The position numbers and the translations under genes are program-made. From positions 124,001-188,000 of the forward strand of contig JAJQJQ010000056.1 in assembly GCA_028622995.1 (NCBI GenBank): 64,000 nt of DNA, written 5' to 3'. The stretch comes from Panagrolaimus kolymaensis. Taxonomy: Eukaryota; Nematoda; Chromadorea; Rhabditida; Panagrolaimidae. Positions 23,942-37,830 of this stretch are shown piece after piece; the first letter of the stretch is position 1, and every line of letters starts with the position of its first letter. The notes under the pieces were generated by a model. The model did no database searches. It had not been told where the DNA came from and worked only from the letters and a program-made list of their open reading frames with translations.

Positions 23942-25294
23942 AAAGTTATTTTTTATTTTTTTAAAGAATAATACAGGAAATACATAGTATATATTTTACA
24001 CTACAGCCGAGGCAACCAACTAACCAGGGGAGCAGATTGTTCATGATATTTTTAATAGGCAAAAAATAAAAATAAAATTTAGTCAATTCGTATCAATCGA
24101 TTATTGTTGTTGGATTAACACAAAAAAACCGGAAGACTCTCTTTGGTTATAAAAACACAAAATCAAAAAGAGAATTTCATACTTATTTTTATTTTTATTC
24201 AACTGAGACCCGTTATTATAGGTTTAAAAGTTTAAAGATGACAGGAGAATAAAAAAAATAAAAAATAAAATAAAACTTCGTTTTTGAACTTTTGAAGTAA
24301 GAAGAACAAAAATAAGTTTATGAAAGTTTTCAAAAAAGGGCAAAGTTTAATTTTGTAAAGTTTAAATTAGTTTCTTTTAGTCGAAATTTATTTCTTCTTT
24401 GAGTTAAAAAAAATAGGCTAAGGTCGAGAGTTTTAATGTTTTTTTTAAATATTTTCAACAATTTATTATTTTTTTATTATTACATAAATCGATTATTATT
24501 CGACTAGCATAAATTAATATCCCAAAACTAAAACTAATTTACAATTTTAACAACTAAAAATTTAAACAAAAAATATCACAATCACCGGTTTAAAACATAT
24601 TTTTTTGATAAATGAAACACGATTATAACAACAACAAGAAAAGAGAATACTCGGATAGTACTGAATTATTATTACACAATGAAATGAAATAAAAATTTAA
24701 ACATCAATGCAGAATTTAAAAAATATTTAAAAAACTTAGATAATATACCCTTATTGAACTCAAAATAGTGAAGAGAAAAAACGATATAAAAAACTGCACT
24801 CAAAAAAAGAGAAAACCGCACAACAGAAAAAAAGGTTTTAAAAAAAATAAAAGCGGTCATTATAGGACCAAGGGTTGTAGACTGGAAAAAAGAAAAAAAA
24901 GTGACGAAAAAGCAATAACGACGACGACTAGCACCGCCACCATTCATTTCCATTCCTGAGCAATTTTTTTTATGATGGTGGACCGGCGTTCGTTCATTTT
25001 GTGTTGTCGCTACAAGCTAGACGTTTTTTTCTTCTTCCTTCGTTGTCCTGGCTCCTGAAAAAAAGAGGAAGAGAGTATTGCAAAAAATATAAAAAAAATG
25101 CTTTAGAGTGGCCCGCATTTTTGCCAGACAGATAGACAAAAAAAATTTCTACATGGATAAGAAAAGGTAAGCGAAAAATAAAATAAAAAGACCATTAAAA
25201 GAAATGAAAAAAAAAAGACTGAAACATAAAAATGACGTATTTTTTTGCAAATGAAAAAATAAATGTGTTAAAATAATTGAAAAAATATAATTTA

Positions 25295-26997
25295 TTATTG
25301 GACAGTGTGAGAACGAAGCCGAGATGAATCATGTGGAACAGCATGTGGACGTTCGGCGACTTTTTTAAGAGTTTTTCCAAATTCATCGATATCTCCGACG
25401 TTGTCAACTAAATATAGGAGGGTTTCCCAAATCATATCCATTAATTTTCCATCATCAATTTGATCAATACGAACATCAATTCCTACAGGGCTAACACGGA
25501 AAAATGGAATGGTTGAAGCTGCAGATCGATCAATTGCAAATTCAATGGCAGATTTTTCGTGTCCAACCACCTAAAGAAAATATTTATTGTATTTTCTTGT
25601 CGGCTAGAGTATTTATTTTTTACCTGTTCCATAAGTAAAGTAGCTACATCACGAAGATATCTACCTTTCTTTTGTAAAGTATTTCCAGTTTTATAGCGTC
25701 GCTTAGTTTGAAGTGGTTCACCCGTTCCAATAGATAAAATGCATCCCAAACTGATATCTTTTCCAGCGAGAATTGATTTATCGTATTCCTACAATTTTAA
25801 AACTCTTATTATTTGTTCGATAGTTTTTGAGTTAAACATACTCGAAATAAAATGCTTAGTGGACAATTAGCAACTAAAGATCCATCAACAAACACATCTT
25901 CTCCAATAATATGAGGATGGAAATATGTTGGAGCTGCGCTGCTTGCACGTGCAGCATCGCGGAAATGAATATGTTCATCACCATTTTCTGATGTGGTTCC
26001 TTTACCCTTATCAACTCGAATGGGATAATTTCGGAATGTATGTAGTTTAGCAGGGGTACAAGCAATATTTAAAGCTGGAACCGTTAACCGACGAGCACAA
26101 TTTTGAAAGGTATCATCTTCACATGGAAAACATTTTTGCAAAACGTTATCCATTTTAAGAGTCTTAAAAAAATGAAATAATTTAGTCATTTGTCTGACTG
26201 TGAAAATAAAGAAAAACACATACTTGTTTATCAACAACACTACCAAATAATCGAGCCATAGTTGATTTATCAAGAAATATTTCATTTTTCATTTCCCAAT
26301 AAAGAAAGAATGTTTCAGTAAGTGTAAAGCCTTTTACCAATGCAAGAGTAAGCATGGCACCAGTACTACATCCAATAAACCAATCAATTTTATCCACCAA
26401 CGATTCATCACCAAATAAACGTCGAGAAGTGAATAATAAACAGACGACACTAACGAGACCTCGCATTCCGCCGCCATCAAGGGATAAAGCAATGAGATCT
26501 TGGGTCATATTTCCTTTTTTAGTTCCATCATTGATTGAACCATTATTAACTTGAATATTGGTCTGAAAGAAAAAATACTGTAATCAAAGATCCCAAATAG
26601 TCGGGTGGCTTACAGAATTAAATTGAACATTATGAATAATAATAGCTTTTTCTAAAAATTCTTCAAATTTTGTTGCACATGAAGCACAAACACTTCCAGC
26701 TTCCACTCGATCTTGTAAAGTCTTTTTTCCATAATCATTTTCATATAATACTGAAGGATTTGCACCTAAGGTTAGTAAAATACGTGCATCAGTTATTGAA
26801 CATTGTGGAGTTGCCCACACCTCTGTGAGTTTCGTCGATAACTAAAAAACCATTCTTTTTTAGGAGCGGCAATTTACAAAAAAGGAAAGGTTTACCTTTT
26901 CTTGATTTGCTGTTTTAATAAAACACATTAAAGCTTGAATTCGTTCAACTTTTTTACGTTGAGTAAGTTCATGGGCACATTTAGATGAAGGAGCCAT
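25295..26997 (-). CDS. Patatin-like phospholipase with one ankyrin-like repeat
   Basis: Exons 26896-26997, 26614-26841, 26224-26562, 25842-26162, 25624-25788, 25295-25570; 476 residues, every intron phase 0. Calcium-independent phospholipase A2 (iPLA2/PNPLA) type lipid hydrolase. The oxyanion loop is D139-G-G-G-M-R-G, the nucleophile elbow is G-C-S175-T-G, and the catalytic Asp lies in D316-G-S; together they make an intact Ser/Asp dyad. Before the catalytic domain, residues about 45-75 look like part of one ankyrin repeat (ARILLTLGANPS), whereas PLA2G6-type enzymes have several and are about 750-800 residues. This is therefore a short form, as in some nematode ipla genes, or the 5' end is incomplete. 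An acceptor-like site ends 4 nt before the ATG, favouring a true trans-spliced start. No signal peptide or membrane segment is seen. Confidence 0.85.
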
Positions 26998-29665
26998 GAT
27001 GCTAATGATCGTAAGAGTAATATAAATGCGATAATATTAAAACACTATAGTCTAATTTCCGCCAGCTTTTAAATTATTGCTATAAAAATTTTTTAGTTTT
27101 ACAACTATTAAAAAAACGAAAGTAAAATAAAATTAAACAAAGTACACGGAAAACTTTTATGGGTTTCTAGCCATACTTCTTGCAAAATAAAATAAAAACG
27201 AAAGAACACCTATAATAAAATAAAAGAGACTATGGCGCTAAAACCACCCAAAACGAAAAAAAGTAAGACGTTTTTTAATGTTTTATGACCGTAGAACAGT
27301 AAAATAAAATTATTGATAAGGATGGGCTAAAAGTTAAATATATGAATATAAAAAAAATAATCAGCACAAAGTACAATGAAATAAAATAAAAAAAGTAAGC
27401 GTCTCTCTTTTTTCAAATCAGCAAGGGAAACGACGACGAGGAGGAAGAAAAAAAAGCTTCTCGATTCGACGGTTCAAAGGCCACAAATTCACAATTGATG
27501 GAGGAAAAAATTTTGTTTGAACAAAAAAATTTATAAAAGAAAGGAAAAAATAATTAACTGCGATGAAAAATCTAAAAAAAGACACGTAAAAAATAAACAT
27601 ATGGGAGCATTATCGGTCTCAGTTGTTGACAACATCATCCTGCCTCTGGTCGATGTTGTCTCTGGGAACCAAAAAGAAAAATGAATAATGTTTGAAGTAG
27701 AAAAAAAAGCATCCAAATGGCAGGAAAAATAAAAGTAAGTGAATGTTAAGGACAAGAAAAAAAAATCAAAAAAATATTAGAATGACGTCAAGAAATAAGA
27801 ACGAAAAAACACAGAAAAGGTATTTGTTTCTTACATATGAGTGAGGGAAAAGAAATTTAAACTATGATGGCATAGTTTTCTTATGCACTGTTTTTCTTTT
27901 TGCACCGAAGAACTATTGAAACAACGATTTCATTCATCGACAAAAAAATAAGAACAGCAAAAATGTTTAAAACGCTATCAAAAAAAGAAGAAAGATGTGC
28001 AATGCAAAAAATAAAAATGACTCAAGTTTTTTGTAGAATTCTTTTTTATTTCAACCCGAACGAAAATGAAAAATCTGGCATAAAAAAAGATGAATGTCAA
28101 CAACATAAACATATTTTTTTTCCTTCCTATTTTAGGAATTTTTTTGAGGAAAGCTGAAATTTTTATGTTTGCGACTGGCACTCCTTGAAATAAAAAAAAA
28201 ATAAATAAAAAAGAAATGAAATGATAGGAGCGAGAGGGTGAGGTTAAGAAAATATAAGACAAAGTTCACAAAAAAACTAAATCGAAAAACACAAAAAACG
28301 AAGAAAAAAGCATTTTGGTTTTTAAAAAAGGTTCACAGTTTTTTTAGTAATGTTTTAAAAAATAATATTGCCACCCTCCTTCTTATTTATTTTGTTTTTG
28401 GAATAATTTTAAACAACAACGACCAAATAAAACGTGAAAAACAAAAAATTGCAAAGAAGGCGGAAACATTGAATGATGTAAAAAAAAACAAAAAAAAAAT
28501 AAAAAAAATAAGTGCGAGCGATCATCAACTAAGTAGTCTGATTTTGTGTTTGTGTGTTTGTTTCAAAGTTCTTTTTGTCCACGATAAACCAATTGTTTGA
28601 GGCGGTAGTAGCAGACGGAAAAAAACTCAATGTTTGAAAAAAGAAAAAAAGATTGAAACGGTGTGTGAGTGACTAGTGTTTGTTGTTGGTTTATCGACGA
28701 TTATACATACTAAGTCTATCTTCCATCATGAAAGCTGATGGTTGCTAGCAAATAAAAATATTAGGAAGGAAGGAAAAAAAGTGTGGCGTCCACAAACCCA
28801 AGCAAGCAATCATTAACAAGAGTGTCTCCCATCAACGCGTAATAAAAATATTATTTACCGTTAGAAAAAAAACCAAAATGAAAAAAAGAATTTCCTTGTC
28901 GTCGTCGTTGTTATCATAAGCAGACTCGTTCAATTCAATCCATTTTTTCTTCATTTTAGATACTTAAATTTTTTTATTTTTTTGTACTACAAAAAAAGAA
29001 ACGTATAAAAAATACAGAGAGATTAAAGCTAATAAAAAAGAAAATTAAAGAGAGAGAGAAAAAGGCAAAGGTTAGTGTGTTGCTGCAAAAAAAACCCTTT
29101 TTTACACCTAGCATTAAAACTGAGAAAAAAAAGACAGAGAAAAAAGGTTATTCAAAAATTCACATGCCCTTAAAAATAAGAAAAGAAAAATTGGACATTG
29201 CTTTTGCTGTTGTTGCTGGCTGCTAAGGAAGTGATTTACGTATATTCACCTTAACACAAAAAAAGCAGATAAAAAACACAAAAAAGTCAGTCAGTCGCTT
29301 TTAATACTCTTTTCTACACAAAAGTAAGTCTCCACACACTTTTACCATTTTGAAAATATAAAAAAAACAAAGTCAAAGAAGAAAGAAAAAAAATATGTAT
29401 ATGGCATTTTAAATGTGAGAGAGTATGTTTTTGCCGTTGGACGTGAAATATAACAGACAATGTTCTCTGCCCCATTTTAAACAAGCTAAACAGCAACAAC
29501 ACAGGCTGTAAAGAACGTCCATCAGAGCAGCAGGGTTGGGTTTGTTGCCTGCAGGAAAAGCAGAGAGTACGGCACCAACAAAGCTTGTGTCAACTATGTA
29601 TAACTAACTACTAATCCAACATATTCATTGACGATGTTGTCGATGAAAGACAGAACATTCAAAAA

Positions 29666-29685
29666 AACATGAAAAGCTTCATGTT
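29666..29685. repeat. 8-bp stem, 4-nt loop hairpin
   Basis: AACATGAA, loop AAGC, TTCATGTT. Perfect but short; could be chance. Confidence 0.5.
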
Positions 29686-30735
29686 CTTGTCACAAAAAAA
29701 AAGACTTGCATTAGCAGAAAATGAAAAAAGTAAAAAGAGAGTTTAGTTTATTATGGTCGGTTGTCAACGGAAGTTTCTAAGAAAAAGAAAAAAAGATCAA
29801 AAATTAAACTCTTTTTTCATTTTTTCTTCGAATAAATTTGAAGCTGCAAAAAATGAAAGTTTTTTTTCTAATAATTTTTTTTCGATTTTATCAAACAAAA
29901 AAAGGAGGAAGAATTTGAGTGACAGATGTGGGGGAAGAAAAAAAAAGAAGATGAGAGAAAAATGTTAATATTGACAAATATTTGTAAGGTTTATTACAAA
30001 CGTTAAAAAAATATTTGGTCTATTTGTTTAGAATAATGACACATTCTTTTTTTTTGTGGTTTCGAAGAAAAGGAATTTTTAACCCTAAAAAAGCTGAACT
30101 TTAAATTTTAAAAAGAGCAAACTAACTACACTTTCTTTCTTTTAAACTTTTGCTTTTCTTTCTTTTTATTAATTGCGCGGAAATTCACAAATTTCTAATT
30201 TTAGAAGCTTAAGAAAATTTAAAAAAAAAGAAAGAACAAAGAAAGCTTTGAATTGCAAGTAAAAAACTAAAGAAGCAAGTAAGCATTCAAAAGTATTCAA
30301 AAGCAAAATGATAGAATTTTTATTAAAAAAAATTATAAAAAGATTGCTTTCGTCAACACCATTCTCGTAACTTATCCTTACAAATAAGAAAAACAGTTTA
30401 ATGATATTTCTTTATGAAGAAAAAAGCATACAAGGAACAAAGTCTACATATTTCGTTCGATAAGTAAGTAAGTATTTTTTTTAGAAATATCTTTCTTTCC
30501 TCCTTTTAAATAAGTTACTTTGCTTCATGCTTGCTTCGGCTAACGATAACTGGAAGAAGAAGTAAAAAATGAAGTTTTTTGTTCTCACGAAGATGTTTTT
30601 ACTTTTATTTTTTTCTTCATCTTCAAAGATATGTACGTACGTAGTTAATGATATATGAAGCTAATTGAAAATGGAAGAAGATAAGTAGGAAATAATTTTT
30701 TATTTTTCAGTTAAAAAGAAAATATGCATAAATCT

Positions 30736-30815
30736 GGCAAGAACAAAAAAACCTGGCAAGAGTAGAGAACAAATTATTTAAAGGCAAGAATGAATGTTTT
30801 TGAAAGGCAGGCAAG
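30736..30815 (-). promoter_or_regulatory. Four copies of TCTTGCC in MADF-BESS 3' region
   Basis: On the + strand GGCAAGA occurs at 30736-30742, 30755-30761, 30782-30788 and 30809-30815, with two further GGCAA cores before 30960. On the gene strand this is TCTTGCC, 176-255 nt past the stop codon at 30991, so it may lie in the 3' UTR. Repeated short motifs there can bind RNA-binding proteins or microRNAs; which one is not known. Confidence 0.4.
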
Positions 30816-30990
30816 AATAAAGTGAAATTCAAAACAAAATACCGCAAAATTTAAGGCAATACAAATAATAATAAAAATAATAAAAAGTCAGACAACAAAA
30901 AATAATAACAAAAACAATGGAATAAAAAATACATTTCTGGCAATTATGAGGCTATATACAAAAAAAAATATCCGTTATTTCCATGGTTTT

Positions 30991-32090
30991 TTAATCAAAG
31001 TTTAATGATTCAGAATTTCCACCGGGGCATTCTTTAACCGTAAGTTCCATAAGAATTTTATTAATTCGATAACGAGCAATGGCTCGATTTTGAATATTTA
31101 ATCGTTTTAAATCCATTGAAACTTGTCTTCCAAAAAGATTGCATTCATCATCTTCAACTGCTACAGTATTGTTATTATTCGTTTGAGGTAGGGGAGTAGG
31201 TGGAACAACCATAGAATTGCAATTATCCGAAAAAGCTTTAGCAAGTTGTAAAAGCATTTCATTATCAATAGGTTGATCAGGATTAAAATTATTTGAAAAT
31301 GGAAGAGATGAAATTTTGAGATCTTGACTTGGTGGTGATTCACTATTATTTGAAGGTGGAGTTAAAGTTGGCACTTTTGTTACTCGTTTTGGAGGTGGCT
31401 GCTTTCGTTTTCTCTTTTCCATTGGTGCAACAGGTTTTAATTCTTCTTTGACTTCTTTAAGTTGAGGAAGTAATTCTGCTGCGATTTGATCCAATATATT
31501 ATTACCATTTTCACCAGCCTGAGCACTGGCTGTGGCCCATTGAGTTACATAATCTTGCATAATAGAATTATCGGAATAATTTGCTTGAATTTCATCAAAC
31601 GTTGAAGTTCCAGGACAATTTTCAGTATCATTTAATTCATCGTCGCATGAAGCCTCTCTTTCGGTATTAATATAAGGTTCCAAGAAAGTTAATTGTTCAA
31701 AAACAAATAAAGGTTTTCGATAATTTGCTGAATCGGGATCAGGCATTTTAGGTCGGGGTTGTCCATTTTTTCTTGCATGATATTCTTCTTCAAAGCGTCG
31801 TCGCATGTATGAAAATTGTTCGCGCACTTTTTTTGCTAAAAAGAAAAAACAATAAGGTCATACATTTATTTTATTGTGAGAAAAAAAGACTAACCAGACT
31901 GAGTTCCACCAAGATTCTTCGCAATTTGGGACCATAATACTCCTTTATGCGAATTATTTTTATATAATGCATCATTTTTATCATACAATTCTTTATAAGC
32001 TTTAACCATTTCAATTAAATCTGTTTTGGAGCCAAGATCTTCATATCGTAGACTTTCGCCTTTGGTATCGGAAACTGAATCATTGTCCAT
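30991..32090 (-). CDS. MADF-BESS domain transcription regulator
   Basis: Two exons, 31895-32090 and 30991-31835; 346 residues in phase. The N-terminal region (about residues 22-110) reads as a MADF domain, the Myb-like DNA-binding fold: LIEMVKAYKELYD, a W-S-Q-I-A-K-N-L-G-G helix, then VREQFSYMRRRFEEEYHARK and a conserved F-E-Q-L-T-F-L-E-P-Y segment. The middle is Pro/Ser/Asn-rich with a basic KRKRKQPPPKR stretch that could be a nuclear localisation signal. The C-terminal helix region FGRQVSMDLKRL followed by ARYRINKILMEL fits a BESS protein-interaction motif. Such proteins bind DNA and act as activators or repressors. The target genes are unknown. Upstream DNA is a 3.3 kb gene-free tract. Confidence 0.8.
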
Positions 32091-35000
32091 TTTAAAAATT
32101 TGAGTAAAATCAGAAATTAAAATTTTGGAAGTCGTTGTTGTTAGTTAGTTTCAAAAACGAAGAAAACGTTTCAACATGCAAGTAACTTCTTCTTTTTTCT
32201 TCTTCTTAAAAAATGGGTAGTAATACCGGTCTCTGAAATAGCATCACCAATAAATGAAAGAGAAAAAAAGGGGACAAACAGATGGTCGTGAACTTGATAA
32301 ATGGAAGAGACGCGGACACATGAATAACAAAAACGCGCCAAAATAAAATTGAAACAAGGAAAAGTTTTAAAATTTTAAAACTCTAAAAAGTTGTTGTCGT
32401 CGATAATATCTAAAAGAATCATCATCAAATCTTCTCAACAAAGAATGTGGAGAGTAAAAACTTAAAAAGGCCGAAAAAAAATCAACAAGGCTAGAGAAAA
32501 ATGTTTGCTTCAGTATAAAAATATTTTTAAAAGTCTAAAAATTAATAAAACAAAAACAAAAAAATAGGCCATCGAAGGAGTAATCAACGATGCAGTCAAT
32601 AATAATACTATTCACTTTTCATCATTTCTTCTTCCATTTTGTTGTTGAATTAATGAAAGAGAAAAACTGATAAACGTCTCACCAATATATTTGATTTGAT
32701 GAAAAAGAAAAATGAGAAATGGTGAATCGTTCCGTCACTACTATACGCAATGGGTAAAACAACAACAACTAACTACAAGTCGTCGTCGTTGAGGAAAAAG
32801 GGCTGAGAAGGCACCATCATCAATTCCAAGAGGTCAAAGTCGTTGATGCAACAACAAAAAAATAAAGGAAAATGAAATGAGGGGCTTTGACTCTAAGGGG
32901 ATAAATAAAACCAATCATCACCAATAATAAGTGACAAAATAAAATATAAAAAAGTTGTTGTTGATGATGTACATATATATAAATGGGTAAATGAATGATG
33001 AACTAATGAAAGAAAGAGAAGAAGAAAAAAAAATGATGGAAGGAATGAAAAAAATGGGGGAAGAATAAGATAGCATTACGCAGATAATACATAAAGGAAT
33101 GGTTGATGGAGTGTGCGTCGTATATATTTTTTTCATTGATTGAAACCCATCAACAATAACAACACCACAACCATACGTTGTTATTGGGTGCCATTTATTA
33201 AGAAAAAGAAAAAAGTTAAGAAAAAAATTTTTCAGTGCGCAAAAAAGTCAAGAAACAAAGAAGAAAAAAAAAACAGAACGGAACTATTCCATCGTTCGAT
33301 CATCATCGACTAAGGCGCTTTTTTCTTTAAAGAAAAAAAACAGTGGTTGTCATCGGCGTGCCCTTTTTTACTTTCGTTAATAAATTTGGAAAAAAAATTT
33401 GAAGACAAAAAATTATAAAAATAAGAATAAAAAATATTCCACAAGAAGTCATCAACGCAACACTAAAAGCGACTATGACGACCTAAATAGATACCCACGA
33501 AAAAGGTAATATTCATGTTGGCGAATAATCAAAATCAAAAGTAAATGATGCACGCGTTAAGTTGAAAGTTGGTTGATGAAATAAAAAACCCAAAAATTAA
33601 AAACAACTTTAAATCCAATCAGTTTATGATACATCATTGGCGAATATTTTTATTTTCGATAATCGCTTCTTCTTTTTTCCTTTTAGTTATTGTCCTATGA
33701 ATGAACGAATGAATGAAAAAAAAAAGAAGATGAGGAGTTGCAAAACCGGATGATGGCCTTGCCCGCTCCTTCTTCTCTTCTTTTTTTTTGGCTGCATTTA
33801 AAAAATATGTACTATTTTTTGTTGTTGTTAGTTGCTGGTGTGCGCGTTGTTGGTTGGCGAAAAATGCATTATTTTTGCGCCGTAGGCAACTACAACTAAC
33901 TGCAAGTCATCCATCCACCATCCATTTCCATCCCCAACAACAACGACAACGACCACAGTTGACGAATTGGTGGTTTTTGCTTTTTAAAATAAGGGGTAGC
34001 AACAACAAAAAAAAGAAATAGAAGAATGAATGACGGGTGTTGTCTATTTCCAACATCATCACTTTTATCGTCGTCGTCGTTGCTGTTGGTGCTGCCGTTG
34101 TTGTTGCTATCGTTGCCCACTATCTCTCTCTTTCTTCTCTTTTTTTAGTTAAGTATATGGACGATGAAAGAAATAGAGCCATCAACATCGATGAATAAAA
34201 AAATCATTCAATAGTCTTATTTTTTGTGTACATTCATTTTAAACTATAAAAAACATAAATACTCCCAATACAGCATTTTCCCATAATCAAAAGAAAATAG
34301 CAACAATGAAGTCACTGATGCTTTTCAAGGTTTATTAAAAGCAACTACTACGGTACAGTACAACTTTCAAAAGGGAAACAACATCTTTAAAAGTCACAAT
34401 TTTTGAGCATATTTATCGACGCTGAACACAGCAAGACATTCATTTTGATTTAAACCTGCCAATGTCGTCGGATTCTTTATTCCTTTTTATTTTATTCTTT
34501 ATTTCATGGATGGAAAAGATGGTTCGGGGACCCGCCATCATCATCGTGTCGTCGTTGTCGTCAAATTTTTTTACGTGTTGCGCAGCAGCAGCAACAAAAA
34601 AATGAAGAATAAGAAGACGAGTCAGTTGACGACGACGACCATAACCAACCAACTTGACTGACGATGCCCGGCTGTTGTCGTCGTCGCTCGTTGTTGCTGC
34701 TCACCCCAAAATCATCATCATCAACAATCTATCTTTTTGGAAGATCTCATTCATTCTTTCTATACCCCCGTCGACAACATATATTCTCATGCATTTTTCT
34801 CTCCTTCCTTTTTTATATGTCTGAAATATACTAACCATCATCATTCGGCATCGTTGGTGTTGGTTGATCGTTGGCGGGTAAGACAATTTCAACCCATCTA
34901 CGCTTCTTTCAATCGCGTTCTGCGCATGTGACAAAAAAGAAGAATTGATGTTCATTCCATATCTCTTTTTTTAATTCTCTTTTTCACAAAATATCTAAGC

Positions 35001-35409
35001 ACACAAATTTAACATGAAGCAAATTATCCAACAACAAAAAAAGATTTGAGCTTTTTTATTGCAAGTTTTGTAAAAAAAATTGTTTTCTAATTATTTAAAT
35101 TTTAATGGGATTTAGTTTCTTGCTTTTACAAAATTTTAAAACTTTTAGAGTTTCTTATTTCGGCTATATGGTAACGATCGGAAAAAATGAAATCACATAA
35201 AAATACATATAGTAAATGTAAAAGTCAAATCTTTATTTGTAATAATATATAATTTGCGAGAGTAAAAAATAATAATAACAAATTCACCCATAAACAAACG
35301 TAAAGTAATTATGCGATTAATTTGAGAGGATTTTTAGTTAAAAAGTACAAAGATAGGAAAATTTGTTTAAAAAAATTGTTAGAAAAATCAATTCGTTTTG
35401 ATTTGGAAT
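32091..35409. other. 3.3 kb gene-free tract with trinucleotide repeats
   Basis: Upstream of the MADF-BESS gene and downstream of pig-1 (both - strand). Many impure CGT/GTT/CAT trinucleotide tracts, densest at 33900-34120 and 34540-34710, and A/T runs. Open frames in the repeats translate to low-complexity Ser/Asn/Asp or Arg and are not convincing proteins. Confidence 0.6.
34540..34710. repeat. Impure CGT/GTT microsatellite region
   Basis: Interrupted runs of CATCAT, CGTCGT, GACGAC and GTTGTT on both sides of a unique core, for example TCGTCGTTGTCGTC near 34550 and GACGACGACGACC near 34630. The opposed CGT and ACG tracts could pair. Confidence 0.6.

Positions 35410-37830
<2,421 letters not shown>

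Larger units (their letters stand above)
20927..25294. other. 4.4 kb gene-free tract upstream of wnk
   Basis: Both flanking genes are on the - strand, so this is upstream DNA of wnk and downstream of the phospholipase gene. It is AT-rich with homopolymers; open frames here show only low-complexity Phe/Lys/Ser runs. It may hold 5' UTR exons of wnk that I cannot identify. Notable content: four CACGTG boxes (23217-23941) and a 9-bp hairpin (23906-23934), listed separately. Confidence 0.6.
26998..30990. other. 4 kb gene-free tract upstream of phospholipase
   Basis: Lies upstream of the phospholipase gene and downstream of the MADF-BESS gene, both on the - strand. Extremely A/T-rich with poly(A)/poly(T) runs and GA repeats (for example near 29050). 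Open frames are Lys/Phe-rich and look like chance. Separate entries cover the hairpin at 29666-29685 and the heptamer cluster at 30736-30815. Confidence 0.6.

Noticed and set aside
20927..25294. Many open frames of 60-120 codons in the gene-free tracts
   Set aside because: They are Phe/Lys/Ser/Leu low-complexity translations of A/T runs, lack splice-compatible partners and show no protein features.
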